The notes: generated by a model from the sequence alone, not told the origin. Positions 1 to 8,900 are shown, counted from the first letter of the stretch. The stretch is DNA of 12,490 bases from Acidobacteriaceae bacterium (GCA_003140705.1 PLKU01000173.1:11177-23666); one strand, 5' to 3'. Made by a program: numbers and translations.

Positions 1-2078
1 CGCATGGCGGTAGAGGAGATCTGAAACTGCAGCGGCAGATTGGACCACGGCAGCTTGATCTCTTGCGTATCCGTATAAACTTCGCTTCCGCGCCGGATAC
101 CGGTCACCGACACTTCGATGGGAACGGGATCGAAGACGTGTTCCGGATGGAGCAGGTGAGCCACGCCACCGCTGGTTCCAATCCACAGCGCCCCGTCGGC
201 GCTCTCCAGCAAGACCCCTTGGTCAATGTCATTCCAGATGAGTCCGCTCTCTTGGGTCAGGTGACGCCAGCTGCTGCCGTTCCAGACTGCCAGACCAGAA
301 TCCGACCCCAGCCAAACCCAGCCGCGGCGATCGACCAGGATGGCCAGGAACGCCAGCGAGCGCAACTCGGGGGGCAGTTCGAGACGGCCTGCCTGGTAGC
401 CCCCGCTGCCAGCCGATACCTTCCAAACGCCAGCCTCCTCGCCTGTCACCCAAACAGAGCCGTCTGGAGCGCAGGAGGCGGCAAGCAGCAATCCGTCCAA
501 TTTGGGCATTCCATCGATGTGTGGAACGGACCACTGGCCGCCCTGAAAGTGGATCAGTCGGCTACTGGCGACGAACCATGCAGAACCGTCAGAGGCTGCA
601 CAACCTGCTTCCACCCGGCTCGACTCTCCGAGCGCTGTATCTGCAGCGGAAACCCGATGTGGTATTGCGCTGGGGTCTCCTGAATCCCGCATATAAATTC
701 CCTGGATGGTGGCGAAGAAGACGCGCCCCGTCGCGTCTGAGAATGCGTTTTGAATTGACGAGGGAAGTCTTGCTGTCGGGACTGCGGTCCCGCTCCTCGA
801 ATCGATGCGTAGAGTTGCGCCCGAAAACGTTCCACCCCACACGGAGCCGTCCGGATTGACGCCCATTGCGTCCAACTGGCCGAAGGTCCACGGCTTGGAG
901 GCAGAGAGGCTGCCCACTGAACCAGTGAGAGGAACTATCCAGGCGGGGCCTGTCTCCGTGCCCACCATGACGCGTCCATCGGGCAGCGGCCTCAGATCCC
1001 AAATCATGGAGGAAGGTAAGCCTTGAGTATCGGTCCAGCCCTCCCAGTCCCGGTAGCCGAGCCAGTGGAGGATCCCGCTTCCAGAGCCCGCTAGCCACAG
1101 GTCCCCGGCAGCATCGAAGGTCATACCCGAGATGCGACTGATTCGCTGCAGGCCGTTTTCGCGTCCGATTAGCCGCCAACCGGTCCTCTCCCATCGGGCA
1201 ATTCCATCCTTGGCTGGAGCCAACACCCGGCCATCAGGGTCCTCAATTAGAGGGGAATGCCCGAAAGTGTTTCCCGGGTCGGAGCCTGGAATACTGTGAT
1301 CGGTAAATTGGTCAGTCCCTGCCGGAAGCGCCATCACGTGCTTGAGGCCCGCAACCCAGAGCGTGCCTTCGTGATCTCGAAGGACTGTGCCCCAACTATC
1401 CTCAGGAAGACCCTTGTCCGAGCCCCACGCCGTAACCGAGCGTTCTCCGGCTTGAAGGCTGGTTTCGATCTGGCCGGAGGGCAAGGAGAAGAGCCTCTTG
1501 CCACATCCGATCCAGATGCGGCGGCCATTCAGGGGCTCTCGCAGAACGCTCACACTACGCACATTTCCGAGTTCGGGGATCGATGCCACCACGCTGTCCG
1601 GTATAACCGGGAGGTAGGAGATCATCCGTCCCTCGGTGTCGTGTTCCAGCCGGTAGAGTTTGCCTTGATCGACAACCAGAAGGTGATGCGCGTCCTCAAT
1701 GACCAACCGCCCCTGGCGTCCGACCTTGATCGCCTGCCGCCCCGCTGGGAAAAACTTCTGGCCGCGCCCGTAGTACAGATTGCCCTCGGTACCCACCCAG
1801 ACTGTGCCATTCGCGTCGGAAACCACGTCCAGGGCGTCCAACTCGGCGATTCCCTGATCTGCGCCAAAGCGCTCAAACCCAGAACCCAGAAAACGGTAGA
1901 CGCCATTTTCAGTAGCCGCCCAGAGAGTCCCGTTCCGGTCAGTGGTCAGTCCATTCACGGCAAGGTTCTTGAGCCCTTCGGCCTGCCCATAGACATGAAA
2001 GACATACTGTTGCGCCTGCAGACCAATGGAAAGTGCAAGCCAGCAAACAAGGGTCCGGATTGGGTTGAACTGTCGCAA
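1..2078 (-). CDS. Two-component regulator propeller sensor protein, C-terminus cut by window edge
   Basis: One minus-strand frame is open from a TTG at 2078-2076 to the left edge (692 codons plus 2 bases). Residues 1 to about 22 form a signal peptide (MRQFNPIRTLVCWLALSIGL, then QAQ). From about residue 44 to 635, roughly 14 propeller repeats of the type D-x-x-G-x-x-W/V follow, for example TDRNGTLWAAT, SDANGTVWVGT, FDAAGDLWLAG, VNPDGSVWGGT, CAPDGSVWVTG, VDRRGWVWLGS and ESADGALWIGT. This matches the two seven-bladed propellers of the Reg_prop family. From about residue 650 (VPIEVSVTGIRRGSEVY) the sequence resembles the start of a Y_Y_Y beta-sandwich domain. In this family a membrane helix and a histidine kinase or GGDEF output usually follow, so the protein probably senses a periplasmic ligand; its output lies outside the window. 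The gene is divergent from the efflux operon. Family is well supported, output and ligand unknown. Confidence 0.9.
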   Translation of the reverse strand, partial: MRQFNPIRTLVCWLALSIGLQAQQYVFHVYGQAEGLKNLAVNGLTTDRNGTLWAATENGVYRFLGSGFERFGADQGIAELDALDVVSDANGTVWVGTEGNLYYGRGQKFFPAGRQAIKVGRQGRLVIEDAHHLLVVDQGKLYRLEHDTEGRMISYLPVIPDSVVASIPELGNVRSVSVLREPLNGRRIWIGCGKRLFSLPSGQIETSLQAGERSVTAWGSDKGLPEDSWGTVLRDHEGTLWVAGLKHVMALPAGTDQFTDHSIPGSDPGNTFGHSPLIEDPDGRVLAPAKDGIARWERTGWRLIGRENGLQRISRISGMTFDAAGDLWLAGSGSGILHWLGYRDWEGWTDTQGLPSSMIWDLRPLPDGRVMVGTETGPAWIVPLTGSVGSLSASKPWTFGQLDAMGVNPDGSVWGGTFSGATLRIDSRSGTAVPTARLPSSIQNAFSDATGRVFFATIQGIYMRDSGDPSAIPHRVSAADTALGESSRVEAGCAASDGSAWFVASSRLIHFQGGQWSVPHIDGMPKLDGLLLAASCAPDGSVWVTGEEAGVWKVSAGSGGYQAGRLELPPELRSLAFLAILVDRRGWVWLGSDSGLAVWNGSSWRHLTQESGLIWNDIDQGVLLESADGALWIGTSGGVAHLLHPEHVFDPVPIEVSVTGIRRGSEVYTDTQEIKLPWSNLPLQFQISSTAM

Positions 2079-2089
2079 CCATCACTCTC
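2076..2089 (-). promoter_or_regulatory. RBS and TTG start of the propeller sensor gene
   Basis: On the minus strand a purine stretch (GAGAG, 2089-2085) lies six bases before the TTG at 2078-2076. The frame is closed just upstream by a TGA at 2084-2082, so TTG is the first usable start. The only nearby ATG (2082-2080) is in another frame and would not encode the signal peptide. The next in-frame ATG is more than 100 codons downstream and would delete the signal peptide. A one-base sequence error that puts the ATG in frame is an alternative. Confidence 0.6.
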
Positions 2090-2497
2090 TTTTTAATCCA
2101 GCCGTGCCGAGATTCTAATTCCCTTGGGCCAATTATGAATACCCAATTTGCCCTGTGCCAGCGTTGTGTCAGATTCGCACAATTCTTCATAAATCGAGCT
2201 CTCACTGAAAATGAACGGACCTCGAAATGCGTCTGACTCAGCTCGATCGGCCATACAGGAATATCGACTGCCATCCGAGCCCCGACATGAGGACGAATTG
2301 GACGGTCGTTGGCCTCGCCGGGTTCCCAAGGCGCCGAACGAGGAGGCTCTTGTTCTTTGCTTTCAGCCGTTTCCGTCAGAAGGCGAAAATCGTTGGATGC
2401 AGGAGCCGTCGAGTTTCTGCCCCGCTGAGCCTTCACCGGGTCGAGGCGGGAGTCTCCGCTTGGCGGGACAATTGGACAGATCATTCACTCGAGTCAC

Positions 2498-2522
2498 AGT
2501 TCCGTGATGCAGATCACCAACT
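2498..2522. promoter_or_regulatory. Palindromic operator candidate upstream of the efflux operon
   Basis: The core GTGATGCAGATCAC (2504-2517) is a perfect inverted repeat of GTGAT with a four-base centre, that is GTGA-N6-TCAC. Imperfect flanks AGTT (2498-2501) and AACT (2519-2522) extend the symmetry. The GTGA-N6-TCAC pattern is the core of sites bound by CRP/FNR-superfamily proteins, but no such regulator gene is in the window and other dimeric regulators are possible. Its centre lies about 41 bases before the predicted transcription start at 2551. A 14-base core with 12 identical positions recurs at 9247-9260. Confidence 0.45.
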
Positions 2523-2538
2523 AAATCTGCAAGGGTGG

Positions 2539-2544
2539 TAAACT
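2539..2544 (+). promoter_or_regulatory. -10-like element of a near-leaderless promoter
   Basis: TAAACT (4 of 6 matches to TATAAT) ends six bases before the ATG at 2551, which would place transcription initiation at or next to the start codon. No good -35 is present; the expected -35 position (about 2516-2521) overlaps the right half of the palindrome, as in activator-dependent promoters. Upstream purines GGGTGG (2533-2538) sit about 12 bases from the ATG, too far for a good Shine-Dalgarno, which also favours leaderless initiation. This is a prediction from spacing only. Confidence 0.35.
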
Positions 2545-2550
2545 CCCCTC

Positions 2551-2889
2551 ATGAAGGCAGAAATTTTCCAGCGCGCGAGCCTCGCGATCGTACTGATCGG
2601 TACGATGCTCATGCCGTTTGGTATCTGCCTGTCAATGAAGCAAAAAACTGAGCACAGTTGCTGCGCATCCGAATCTGAGACAGGCAAATCCGCGCAGACG
2701 AATTGCTGTGTGGTCCGCGACCAACAGCCGGCAGTGGTGGTTGTCACGATCCTCCCCAATCCCGCCCCGATGGCCGCTGCCCCGGAGCTGAGTCCAATCA
2801 ACGCGCCTTTCTCCCCGCATGAATCTTCCATCGCGGCTTTCATCCCTCCCTTGTCTCCGCCGCCTGGCGCATTCAACCTGAGAATCTAG
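2551..2889 (+). CDS. Small exported protein with two Cys-Cys pairs, first gene of the efflux operon
   Basis: 112 residues. A basic N-terminus and hydrophobic segment (about 10-29, SLAIVLIGTMLMPFGICLSM) indicate a signal peptide or anchor; there is no proper lipobox at C26. The exported part has H35-S-C37-C38 and C52-C53, spaced by 13 residues, then a valine-rich stretch (VVVVTILP, about 61-68) and a proline-rich tail. The paired cysteines suggest binding of a soft metal or a redox role, in line with the copper/silver pump downstream, but no named domain was recognised and the role is inferred from context. The stop TAG (2887-2889) lies two bases before the 5' arm of a stem that covers the ribosome binding site of the next gene, so its translation may control the channel gene. 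No strong Shine-Dalgarno precedes the ATG. Confidence 0.72.
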   Translation: MKAEIFQRASLAIVLIGTMLMPFGICLSMKQKTEHSCCASESETGKSAQTNCCVVRDQQPAVVVVTILPNPAPMAAAPELSPINAPFSPHESSIAAFIPPLSPPPGAFNLRI

Positions 2890-2973
2890 CACTTCAACTC
2901 CGCTTCGGCTTTCCGGCCTGCGCACTCGTGCGTCCCGGAGTGATCCCTTTGCCTATCCCTTTGGAGTTGAAGA
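2890..2973 (+). promoter_or_regulatory. Structured leader sequestering the RBS of the channel gene
   Basis: CTTCAACTCC (2892-2901) is the exact reverse complement of GGAGTTGAAG (2963-2972). The 3' arm contains the Shine-Dalgarno GGAG (2963-2966) and ends one base before the GTG start at 2974. Inside the loop, TCCGG (2912-2916) pairs with CCGGA (2935-2939), and CGCA (2921-2924) with TGCG (2929-2932) around a CTCG loop. There is no U-run, so it is not a terminator. The 5' arm starts two bases after the TAG of the small upstream gene, so a ribosome terminating there would cover and open the stem. This suggests translational coupling or a regulated leader. The pairing is seen directly; the function is inferred. 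Confidence 0.65.
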
Positions 2974-4320
2974 GTGAAACCGATTTGTGTTGTCGCGCCC
3001 ATTGTGTTGGCGCTTTCGATTTCCTGTTTCGGACAAACGGTGCCGCCGGCGGTCGCCACAGAACCTACCCACAGCCTGCCGAGTGACCCAACTGCCGTTC
3101 CCGTGTCTGTCGATGAATTGATTGCCGAGGCACTTCAGGCGAACCCTGAAATTCGGACAGCGGTGCGGCGGTTGTCCCTAGCCCAGCTCAAGACGAACAC
3201 TGCACGCAGCCTCGACGATCCGATGCTCATGGTGCGCGACTGGGATACGCCTCTCCAAAAGCCATGGGATTTGAACCAGGCACAGCTCATGGTCTCGCTG
3301 CAGCAGACCTTTCTGAGCAAAGAAAAGCGGGATCTCCGCGCTAAAGTTGCCGGAGATGATTCGGAAGTTGCCGCCACCGATCTTGAATCGTTGCGGCAAC
3401 AGGTCGCGGTCGAGGTGCGCAAGGCTTGCGCCGACCTGATGCGCAACGCCGATGAGATGCAATTACATAATCGTCAGGCAGCGGTGCTGAAAGAGGCTCT
3501 AGCTGCAGCTCTTGCTCAATACACCACCGGCAAGGTTGCACAGGCAGACGTGCTACGTGCACAGATTGCTCTGACCAGATTGAACGAGCACCTTCTGGAA
3601 TTGGAGCAAGAGCGGGATGATGCGCGTGCGCAGTTGAATGTATTGCTCGGCCGCGGACCAGATCAGGCAGTCGAAATTGCCGGCACGTACTCAATTCCTG
3701 CCGCGTTGCCCCCCATCGAAGATCTTGAGCGTTCCGCCATCGAGAACCGCCCGGAGTTGGCGGGCCTGCGCAAGCAGATTCTCAAGTCGAAGGACGAAGG
3801 AAAACTGACCCGGCTTGGCTCTAAGCCTGACTTCACCGTCGGCCTGGGATACATGCTTATGCCCACAGGAACTACATATCGCAACGCCTACATGGCCGAG
3901 ATGACGATGAACCTTCCTTCGCTGAATCGCGAGCGCCACGAGGGTGAAGCAAAGCAAGCCGATGCAGCTACGGATGTCTCGCAAGCTGAACTTGAAGCGC
4001 GCACATCCGCCGTGTTTCTTGAAATCCGGCTGGCCCAGATCGATGTGCGGGCAGCGCAGAAGCGGATCAAGCTTTACCGCGATACGCTCATGCCGCAAGC
4101 CGAAGCCACCTTCAAGGCCTCCGCTGCCGCCTATCAAAACAACCGCGGCGACTTCTCAAACCTCATCGACAGCCAGAACATGCTGCTCGATGTTCAAACG
4201 GCTTTCTACAAGGCGTCCGCTGCAACTGACACAGGCGTCGCCGAATTGGAGCGTGCGATCGGCGCTTCGCTGTCCACTTTGCCCGGAGCGAATTCCGCAA
4301 AGGAGAGGGTATCCAAATGA
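2974..4320 (+). CDS. CusC/CzcC-type outer membrane efflux channel (TolC superfamily)
   Basis: 448 residues starting at GTG 2974 with GGAG seven bases upstream. Residues 1-21 (MKPICVVAPIVLALSISCFG, then Q) are a signal peptide; C18 might be lipidated as in E. coli CusC, but the lipobox (SISC) is poor. Two outer membrane efflux protein repeats (OEP family), about residues 45-235 and 245-440, have the long heptad-rich helices expected of the periplasmic tunnel (for example VRKACADLMRNADEMQLHNR; LDVQTAFYKASAATDTGVAE). Length is normal for the family. The product would be a trimeric outer membrane duct docking with the adaptor and pump encoded next. Its stop overlaps the adaptor start (ATGA, 4317-4320), so the two are translationally coupled. 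The family call is firm; metal specificity comes from the pump. Confidence 0.93.
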   Translation: MKPICVVAPIVLALSISCFGQTVPPAVATEPTHSLPSDPTAVPVSVDELIAEALQANPEIRTAVRRLSLAQLKTNTARSLDDPMLMVRDWDTPLQKPWDLNQAQLMVSLQQTFLSKEKRDLRAKVAGDDSEVAATDLESLRQQVAVEVRKACADLMRNADEMQLHNRQAAVLKEALAAALAQYTTGKVAQADVLRAQIALTRLNEHLLELEQERDDARAQLNVLLGRGPDQAVEIAGTYSIPAALPPIEDLERSAIENRPELAGLRKQILKSKDEGKLTRLGSKPDFTVGLGYMLMPTGTTYRNAYMAEMTMNLPSLNRERHEGEAKQADAATDVSQAELEARTSAVFLEIRLAQIDVRAAQKRIKLYRDTLMPQAEATFKASAAAYQNNRGDFSNLIDSQNMLLDVQTAFYKASAATDTGVAELERAIGASLSTLPGANSAKERVSK

Positions 4321-5906
4321 TTGCAAGAGACAAGAAACTGATTGCGCTGGGAGCTGGAGCGGGAATAATCATCGCAGCCCTCGTGGTTGGAATCCTGGCC
4401 ATCCGCGAGTTGCCCTCGTTGGCGGCAGGGCGAGCGTTCCCCTCAGCACGCGCACCGGCGTCCGCACCGCTCAACGCGGCGGAGGTCAAGGATGCAGGCA
4501 CGCAGCCTGGCGCAACTGTCGAACTCAGCCCATCCGAGATCACGGCGGCAGGGGTGCAGGTTGCCGATGTCCGCACAGCGACCCTCAAGACTGACATTGC
4601 CGCCTTTGGGCGCGTGGAACAGCCTGAAGCGCAACTTGCCGCTGTCAGCGCGCGTATCGGAGGGCGGGTAGACAAGCTCTACGTGCAATACACCGGCGAA
4701 CGAGTGCAGCGCGGTCAGGCGGTGGCCGAAGTTTACAGCCCCGACGTGGCGACTGCTCTGGACGAGTATCGGCTGGCACAAGACGACCGCAATCAATTGC
4801 GGCAGTCGGATGATGTCTACATGCGACAGCAGGCAGACGCGCTTGTGCAGGCAAGCCAGCGCAAGCTTGAGCTTTGGGGCATCACGGCCAAGCAAATCGG
4901 CGCACCTGAAGCCAGCGGCACTCCGCACGTGACCATCTACGCGTATGCCTCAGGAACGGTTGTCGACCGCAAGGTGACGCAGGGCCAATACGTCAACGCA
5001 GGTGACACGCTGTTCACTGTCGCCGACCTGAGTCAGGTTTGGATCAAGGTGGATGTTTATGAGGAACAGCTCCCGCAGATTCATCCCGGACAACAGGTGG
5101 ATCTTACATCGGAGGCTCTACCCAACCACACGCTGCACGGCCATGTGGACTTCATCGAACCTGCTGCAAACCAGCAGACACGGACCGTGCCCGTACATGT
5201 CCATGTTTCCAACCCCGGCATGCGCCTCTTGCCGGGTATGTTTGTGAATGCAACGTTCGTCAGCACCGCGGCACAGTCGTCCATCGTCGTTCCCCGCTCG
5301 GCTGTGCTCGACACGGGAACCCGCAAGATTGTCTATCTGGCCAGACCCAATGGCGTGTTTGAAGCGCGCGAGGTGGAGGTGGGTGCGCCTACTGAAGATC
5401 TATTCCCAGTGTCGAAAGGCCTGATCCTCGGCGACAAGGTTGTCTTAAGCGGCAACTTCCTCATTGATTCGCAGACGCACCTGAGCTCGGGAATGTCTGG
5501 ACTCTATGGCGGATCAAAGGAGTTCGCCGGCACCGGCCAGCCCCAGACTGCATCCGGCGCTCCCGCAATAGCTGGCACGGAGCCAAACCCTGCAAAGCTG
5601 GATTTCCACGTTGACTCTGACCCAGTGAAGGCTGGAGAAGACACACCCTTCCATGCCAGCCTCACGGATGCAAATGGTAAGCCAATCGGCGATGCCCACA
5701 TAACCGTAACGCTGGTCATGCCCGCCATGCCATCGATGGGCATGTCGGGAATGAAGAGCTCCTTTGACCTTCCCTGGAGCTCCGGCAAGCAAATGTACAG
5801 GGGCAACGGCCAGGCGCCCATGTCCGGATCCTGGATCGTTTCCGTCGAAGCACAGAGAAACGGCGGCGTGATTGCTTCCCTCCACACCCGCCTCATCGCC
5901 CAATAG
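4317..5906 (+). CDS. CusB-type periplasmic adaptor with C-terminal YtkA/FixH-like domain
   Basis: 529 residues; ATG overlaps the previous stop and is preceded by GGAGAGGG (4302-4309). An N-terminal membrane segment (about 8-30) anchors the protein. A barrel-sandwich/lipoyl half-motif lies around 105-135 ([20 protein letters not shown]), a helical hairpin about 140-190, the second lipoyl half about 205-235 ([20 protein letters not shown]), then beta-barrel and membrane-proximal domains to about 400, as in HlyD/CusB adaptors. After a linker, residues about 425-529 resemble a YtkA-like domain with a Met-rich strand, [12 protein letters not shown] (M468, M471, M474, M476, M479). Two elements common in Cu/Ag systems are missing: an N-terminal heavy-metal-binding CPMHP motif and a separate CusF. 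The tail may supply metal handling instead (inference). It links the pump to the channel across the periplasm. Confidence 0.92.
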   Translation: MIARDKKLIALGAGAGIIIAALVVGILAIRELPSLAAGRAFPSARAPASAPLNAAEVKDAGTQPGATVELSPSEITAAGVQVADVRTATLKTDIAAFGRVEQPEAQLAAVSARIGGRVDKLYVQYTGERVQRGQAVAEVYSPDVATALDEYRLAQDDRNQLRQSDDVYMRQQADALVQASQRKLELWGITAKQIGAPEASGTPHVTIYAYASGTVVDRKVTQGQYVNAGDTLFTVADLSQVWIKVDVYEEQLPQIHPGQQVDLTSEALPNHTLHGHVDFIEPAANQQTRTVPVHVHVSNPGMRLLPGMFVNATFVSTAAQSSIVVPRSAVLDTGTRKIVYLARPNGVFEAREVEVGAPTEDLFPVSKGLILGDKVVLSGNFLIDSQTHLSSGMSGLYGGSKEFAGTGQPQTASGAPAIAGTEPNPAKLDFHVDSDPVKAGEDTPFHASLTDANGKPIGDAHITVTLVMPAMPSMGMSGMKSSFDLPWSSGKQMYRGNGQAPMSGSWIVSVEAQRNGGVIASLHTRLIAQ

Positions 5907-5914
5907 GGGATATC

Positions 5915-8900
5915 ATGATCAACCGCATTATCGAATTCTCAATGAAAAACCGCTGGCTGATCCTCGGTGCCTACACGGCTCTCGCGGTGTGGGGCTACTG
6001 GGCCCTTCTTCATACTCCCATCGATGCTATTCCCGACCTTAGCGAAAACCAGGTCATAGTCTTCACAGACTGGCAGGGCCGCAGCCCGCAAGAGGTTGAA
6101 GATCAGATCACTTATCCGCTCACTGTAAATCTGCAAGGGCTGCCGCATGTTCGCACGGTCCGCTCAGCATCCGCCTTCGGCTTCTCGATGGTCAACGTCA
6201 TCTTCGAAGACTCGGTGGACATCTACTTCGCGCGAACCCGCGTTCTGGAGCGGCTCAGTCTCGCCGGCAGCTTTCTGCCCGCCGGAGTCACGCCGATGAT
6301 GGGTCCGGATGCAACCGGGGTGGGCCAGGTCTTCTGGTATACCGTCGAAGGGCCCTACGACAGTGGCACACTTCATTCGATCCAAGATTGGTTCATCAAA
6401 TATCAGCTCAACTCGGTACCCGGAGTCGCCGAGGTCGCGAGCGTTGGCGGATTCGTAAAGCAGTACCAGATCGATCTTGATCCAATAAAGCTTCGTGCCT
6501 ACAACGTTGCGCTCAAGGATGTGGTCACTGCGGTGGAGCGCAGCAACAATAACGTTGGCGCCAAGGTGATGGAGGCAGGGGATACAGAGGACATGGTACG
6601 AGGGATCGGGCTGGTTGGCGGCCTCAAAGACATTGAGCAGATCTCACTCGGCGCCTTCAACGGCACACCGGTCACCGTCGGCAACGTGGGCAGCGTTCAG
6701 CTTGGCCCCGAATTCCGGCGCGGCGTTCTCGATAAGGATGGCAGGGAAGTGGTGGGCGGCGTGGTCGTCATTCGTTACGGCGCTAACGCCCGCGAGGTGA
6801 TCGAGGCCATCAAGAAAAAGATCGGCGACATTCAGCCAGGGCTTCCGGCGGGGGTAACCATTGTTCCCTTTTACGATCGCAGCACCCTGATTGACCACGC
6901 CGTGGATACCTTGCGTCACGCCCTGTTTGAAGAAGTCATCCTGGTCACATTGGCGCATGTGCTGTTCCTGTGGCATTTCCGTAGCATCCTCGTCGTCACC
7001 ATTCCGTTGCCGCTCGCCGTCCTGGGTGCCTTCCTGTTCATGAAAGGCGTAGGCATCTCATCGAACATCATGTCGCTTGGCGGAATAGCCATCGCCATCG
7101 GCGTGCTCGTCGACGCGGGCATTGTCATGACCGAAAACGTGATTCGTCAAGCGGAGCAATACGAACAAGAGCACGGCAACTATCGGGAGCACATTTGGGA
7201 GATCACGCTGAAGGCAGCGCGGCTTGTGGGCAGGCCTATCTCGTTTGCCATGATCATCATTATTCTGGCCTTCATCCCGGTCTTCGCTCTGACTGGTATG
7301 GAGGGCAAGATGTTCCATCCTCTTGCATTTACCAAAACATTTGCCATGGTCTGCTCAACCATCATGGCCATTACGCTGGTGCCGGTCCTGTGTACGTTTC
7401 TCATTCGCGGCAAGCTGCACCGGGAGAATGAGAATCCGGTGATGCGCGTACTCCACGCCATTTACCGCCCGGTATTGCGTTGGGCTCTGCGGCACAGGCT
7501 GATCACGCTCGCTGCCGCACTGGCCATGTTTTGCGCGGCCATCTACGTGGCCACTTCCATTGGGTCTGAGTTCATGCCGCCGCTTGATGAAGAGACGGCG
7601 CTCTTCATGCCCATAACCGACCCGCGTATCTCGCTTACCAAGGCGACGGAAATACTCCGTCAGCAAGATGCCATCATCTCCGCGGATCCGGCCGTTGCAA
7701 TGGTTGTTGGAAAAGTCGGTCGTGCGGAAACGTCCACCGATCCCGCGCCCATCAACATGTCTGAGACCACCATCACCTTCAAGCCCAAGAGCCAGTGGCC
7801 CAAGGGCCTTACCAAGGATGCCATCCTTGCCCGCCTGGACGAGAAGTTGCAGATCCCCGGCGTCACCAACATCTGGACGCAGCCTATCCGCAACCGCATC
7901 GACATGCTATCGACCGGCATCCGCACTCAGATCGGAATCAAGGTCTTTGGACCCGACCTTAGCGTGATTGAAGAGAAATCAGAAGAGATCAAAGAAGTGG
8001 TCCGCCAGATCCCTGGGGCAACCGATCTCTATGCCGAGAGAACCTCTGGCTCGCCCTATCTCGAGATGACGGTGGACCGGCAAGCCGCCGATCGCTACGG
8101 CCTGAATGTCGCAGATGTTGAGGACGCGATCGAGACCGCGGTAGGCGGGAAGAATCTGACCACCACGATCGAGGGCAGGCAACGCTTCCCGGTCCGCGTC
8201 CGTTACGCGCGCGATTTTCGCGAGAATCCGCAGCAACTCGGCGACGTGCTCGTCATGGGAAGCAATGGCGCCCAGGTTCCTTTGAACAAGGTCGTTAACA
8301 TCAAGACAACCATGGGCCCATCGATGATCACGAGCGAGAACGGCTTGCTCCGCGGAGCAGTCCTGCTTAACGTTCGCGGTCGCGATGTGGGAGGATTCGT
8401 AGAGCAGGCCAGGCGGGCGGTTGCTCTGCAGGTCAAAATGCCGCCGGGATACTACGTCGAATGGAGCGGCCAGTATGAGAACCAGGTCAGTGCCCGCAAA
8501 CGCCTCGAACTCGTCATCCCCGTCGTCCTACTTGTCATCTTTGTTCTGCTCTATCGCACCTACGGCTCCGCGAAGGAGGCTGCGCACGTCTTGCTTGCTG
8601 TTCCGTTCGCGCTCTCTGGCGGCATATTCCTGGTCAAGTTGATGGGGCTTAACTTCTCGGTTGCAGTCTGGGTTGGGTTTATTGCGCTCTTTGGAACTGC
8701 CGTGCAAACAGCCGTCGTCATGGTGATCTATCTGCGTGAAGCGGTAAGCAGAAGAATTGCCACGGATGGCCAACTCACTCGCGCGAGTCTGCATGCGGCC
8801 GCCATGGAGGGCGCGCTGCTTCGTTTGCGTCCCAAAGTAATGACCGTCGCCACGGTGGTCGCAGGCTTGCTCCCTTTGATGTGGTCCACCAGAACCGGCG

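Larger units (their letters stand above)
2079..2550. other. Divergent intergenic region without a supported gene
   Basis: These 472 bases separate the minus-strand sensor gene from the plus-strand efflux operon. Short open frames on both strands (for example plus 2211-2507 and 2227-2541, minus 1939-2484) have no recognisable domain and look like chance frames. The right end holds a palindromic operator candidate and a -10-like box, listed separately. On the minus strand a CATAAT box at 2137-2132 could be a -10 for the sensor gene, but its -35 match is poor. The segment 2220-2480 shows nothing further. Confidence 0.6.

Noticed and set aside
589..1194. 201-codon minus-strand frame inside the sensor gene
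   Set aside because: It is offset from the frame that gives continuous propeller repeats and has no repeat motifs or domain; it is a shadow.
2211..2541. Two overlapping plus-strand frames of about 100 codons in the divergent intergenic region
   Set aside because: No Shine-Dalgarno of note, no domain, and two frames are equally open, as expected by chance; they also run through the operator candidate.
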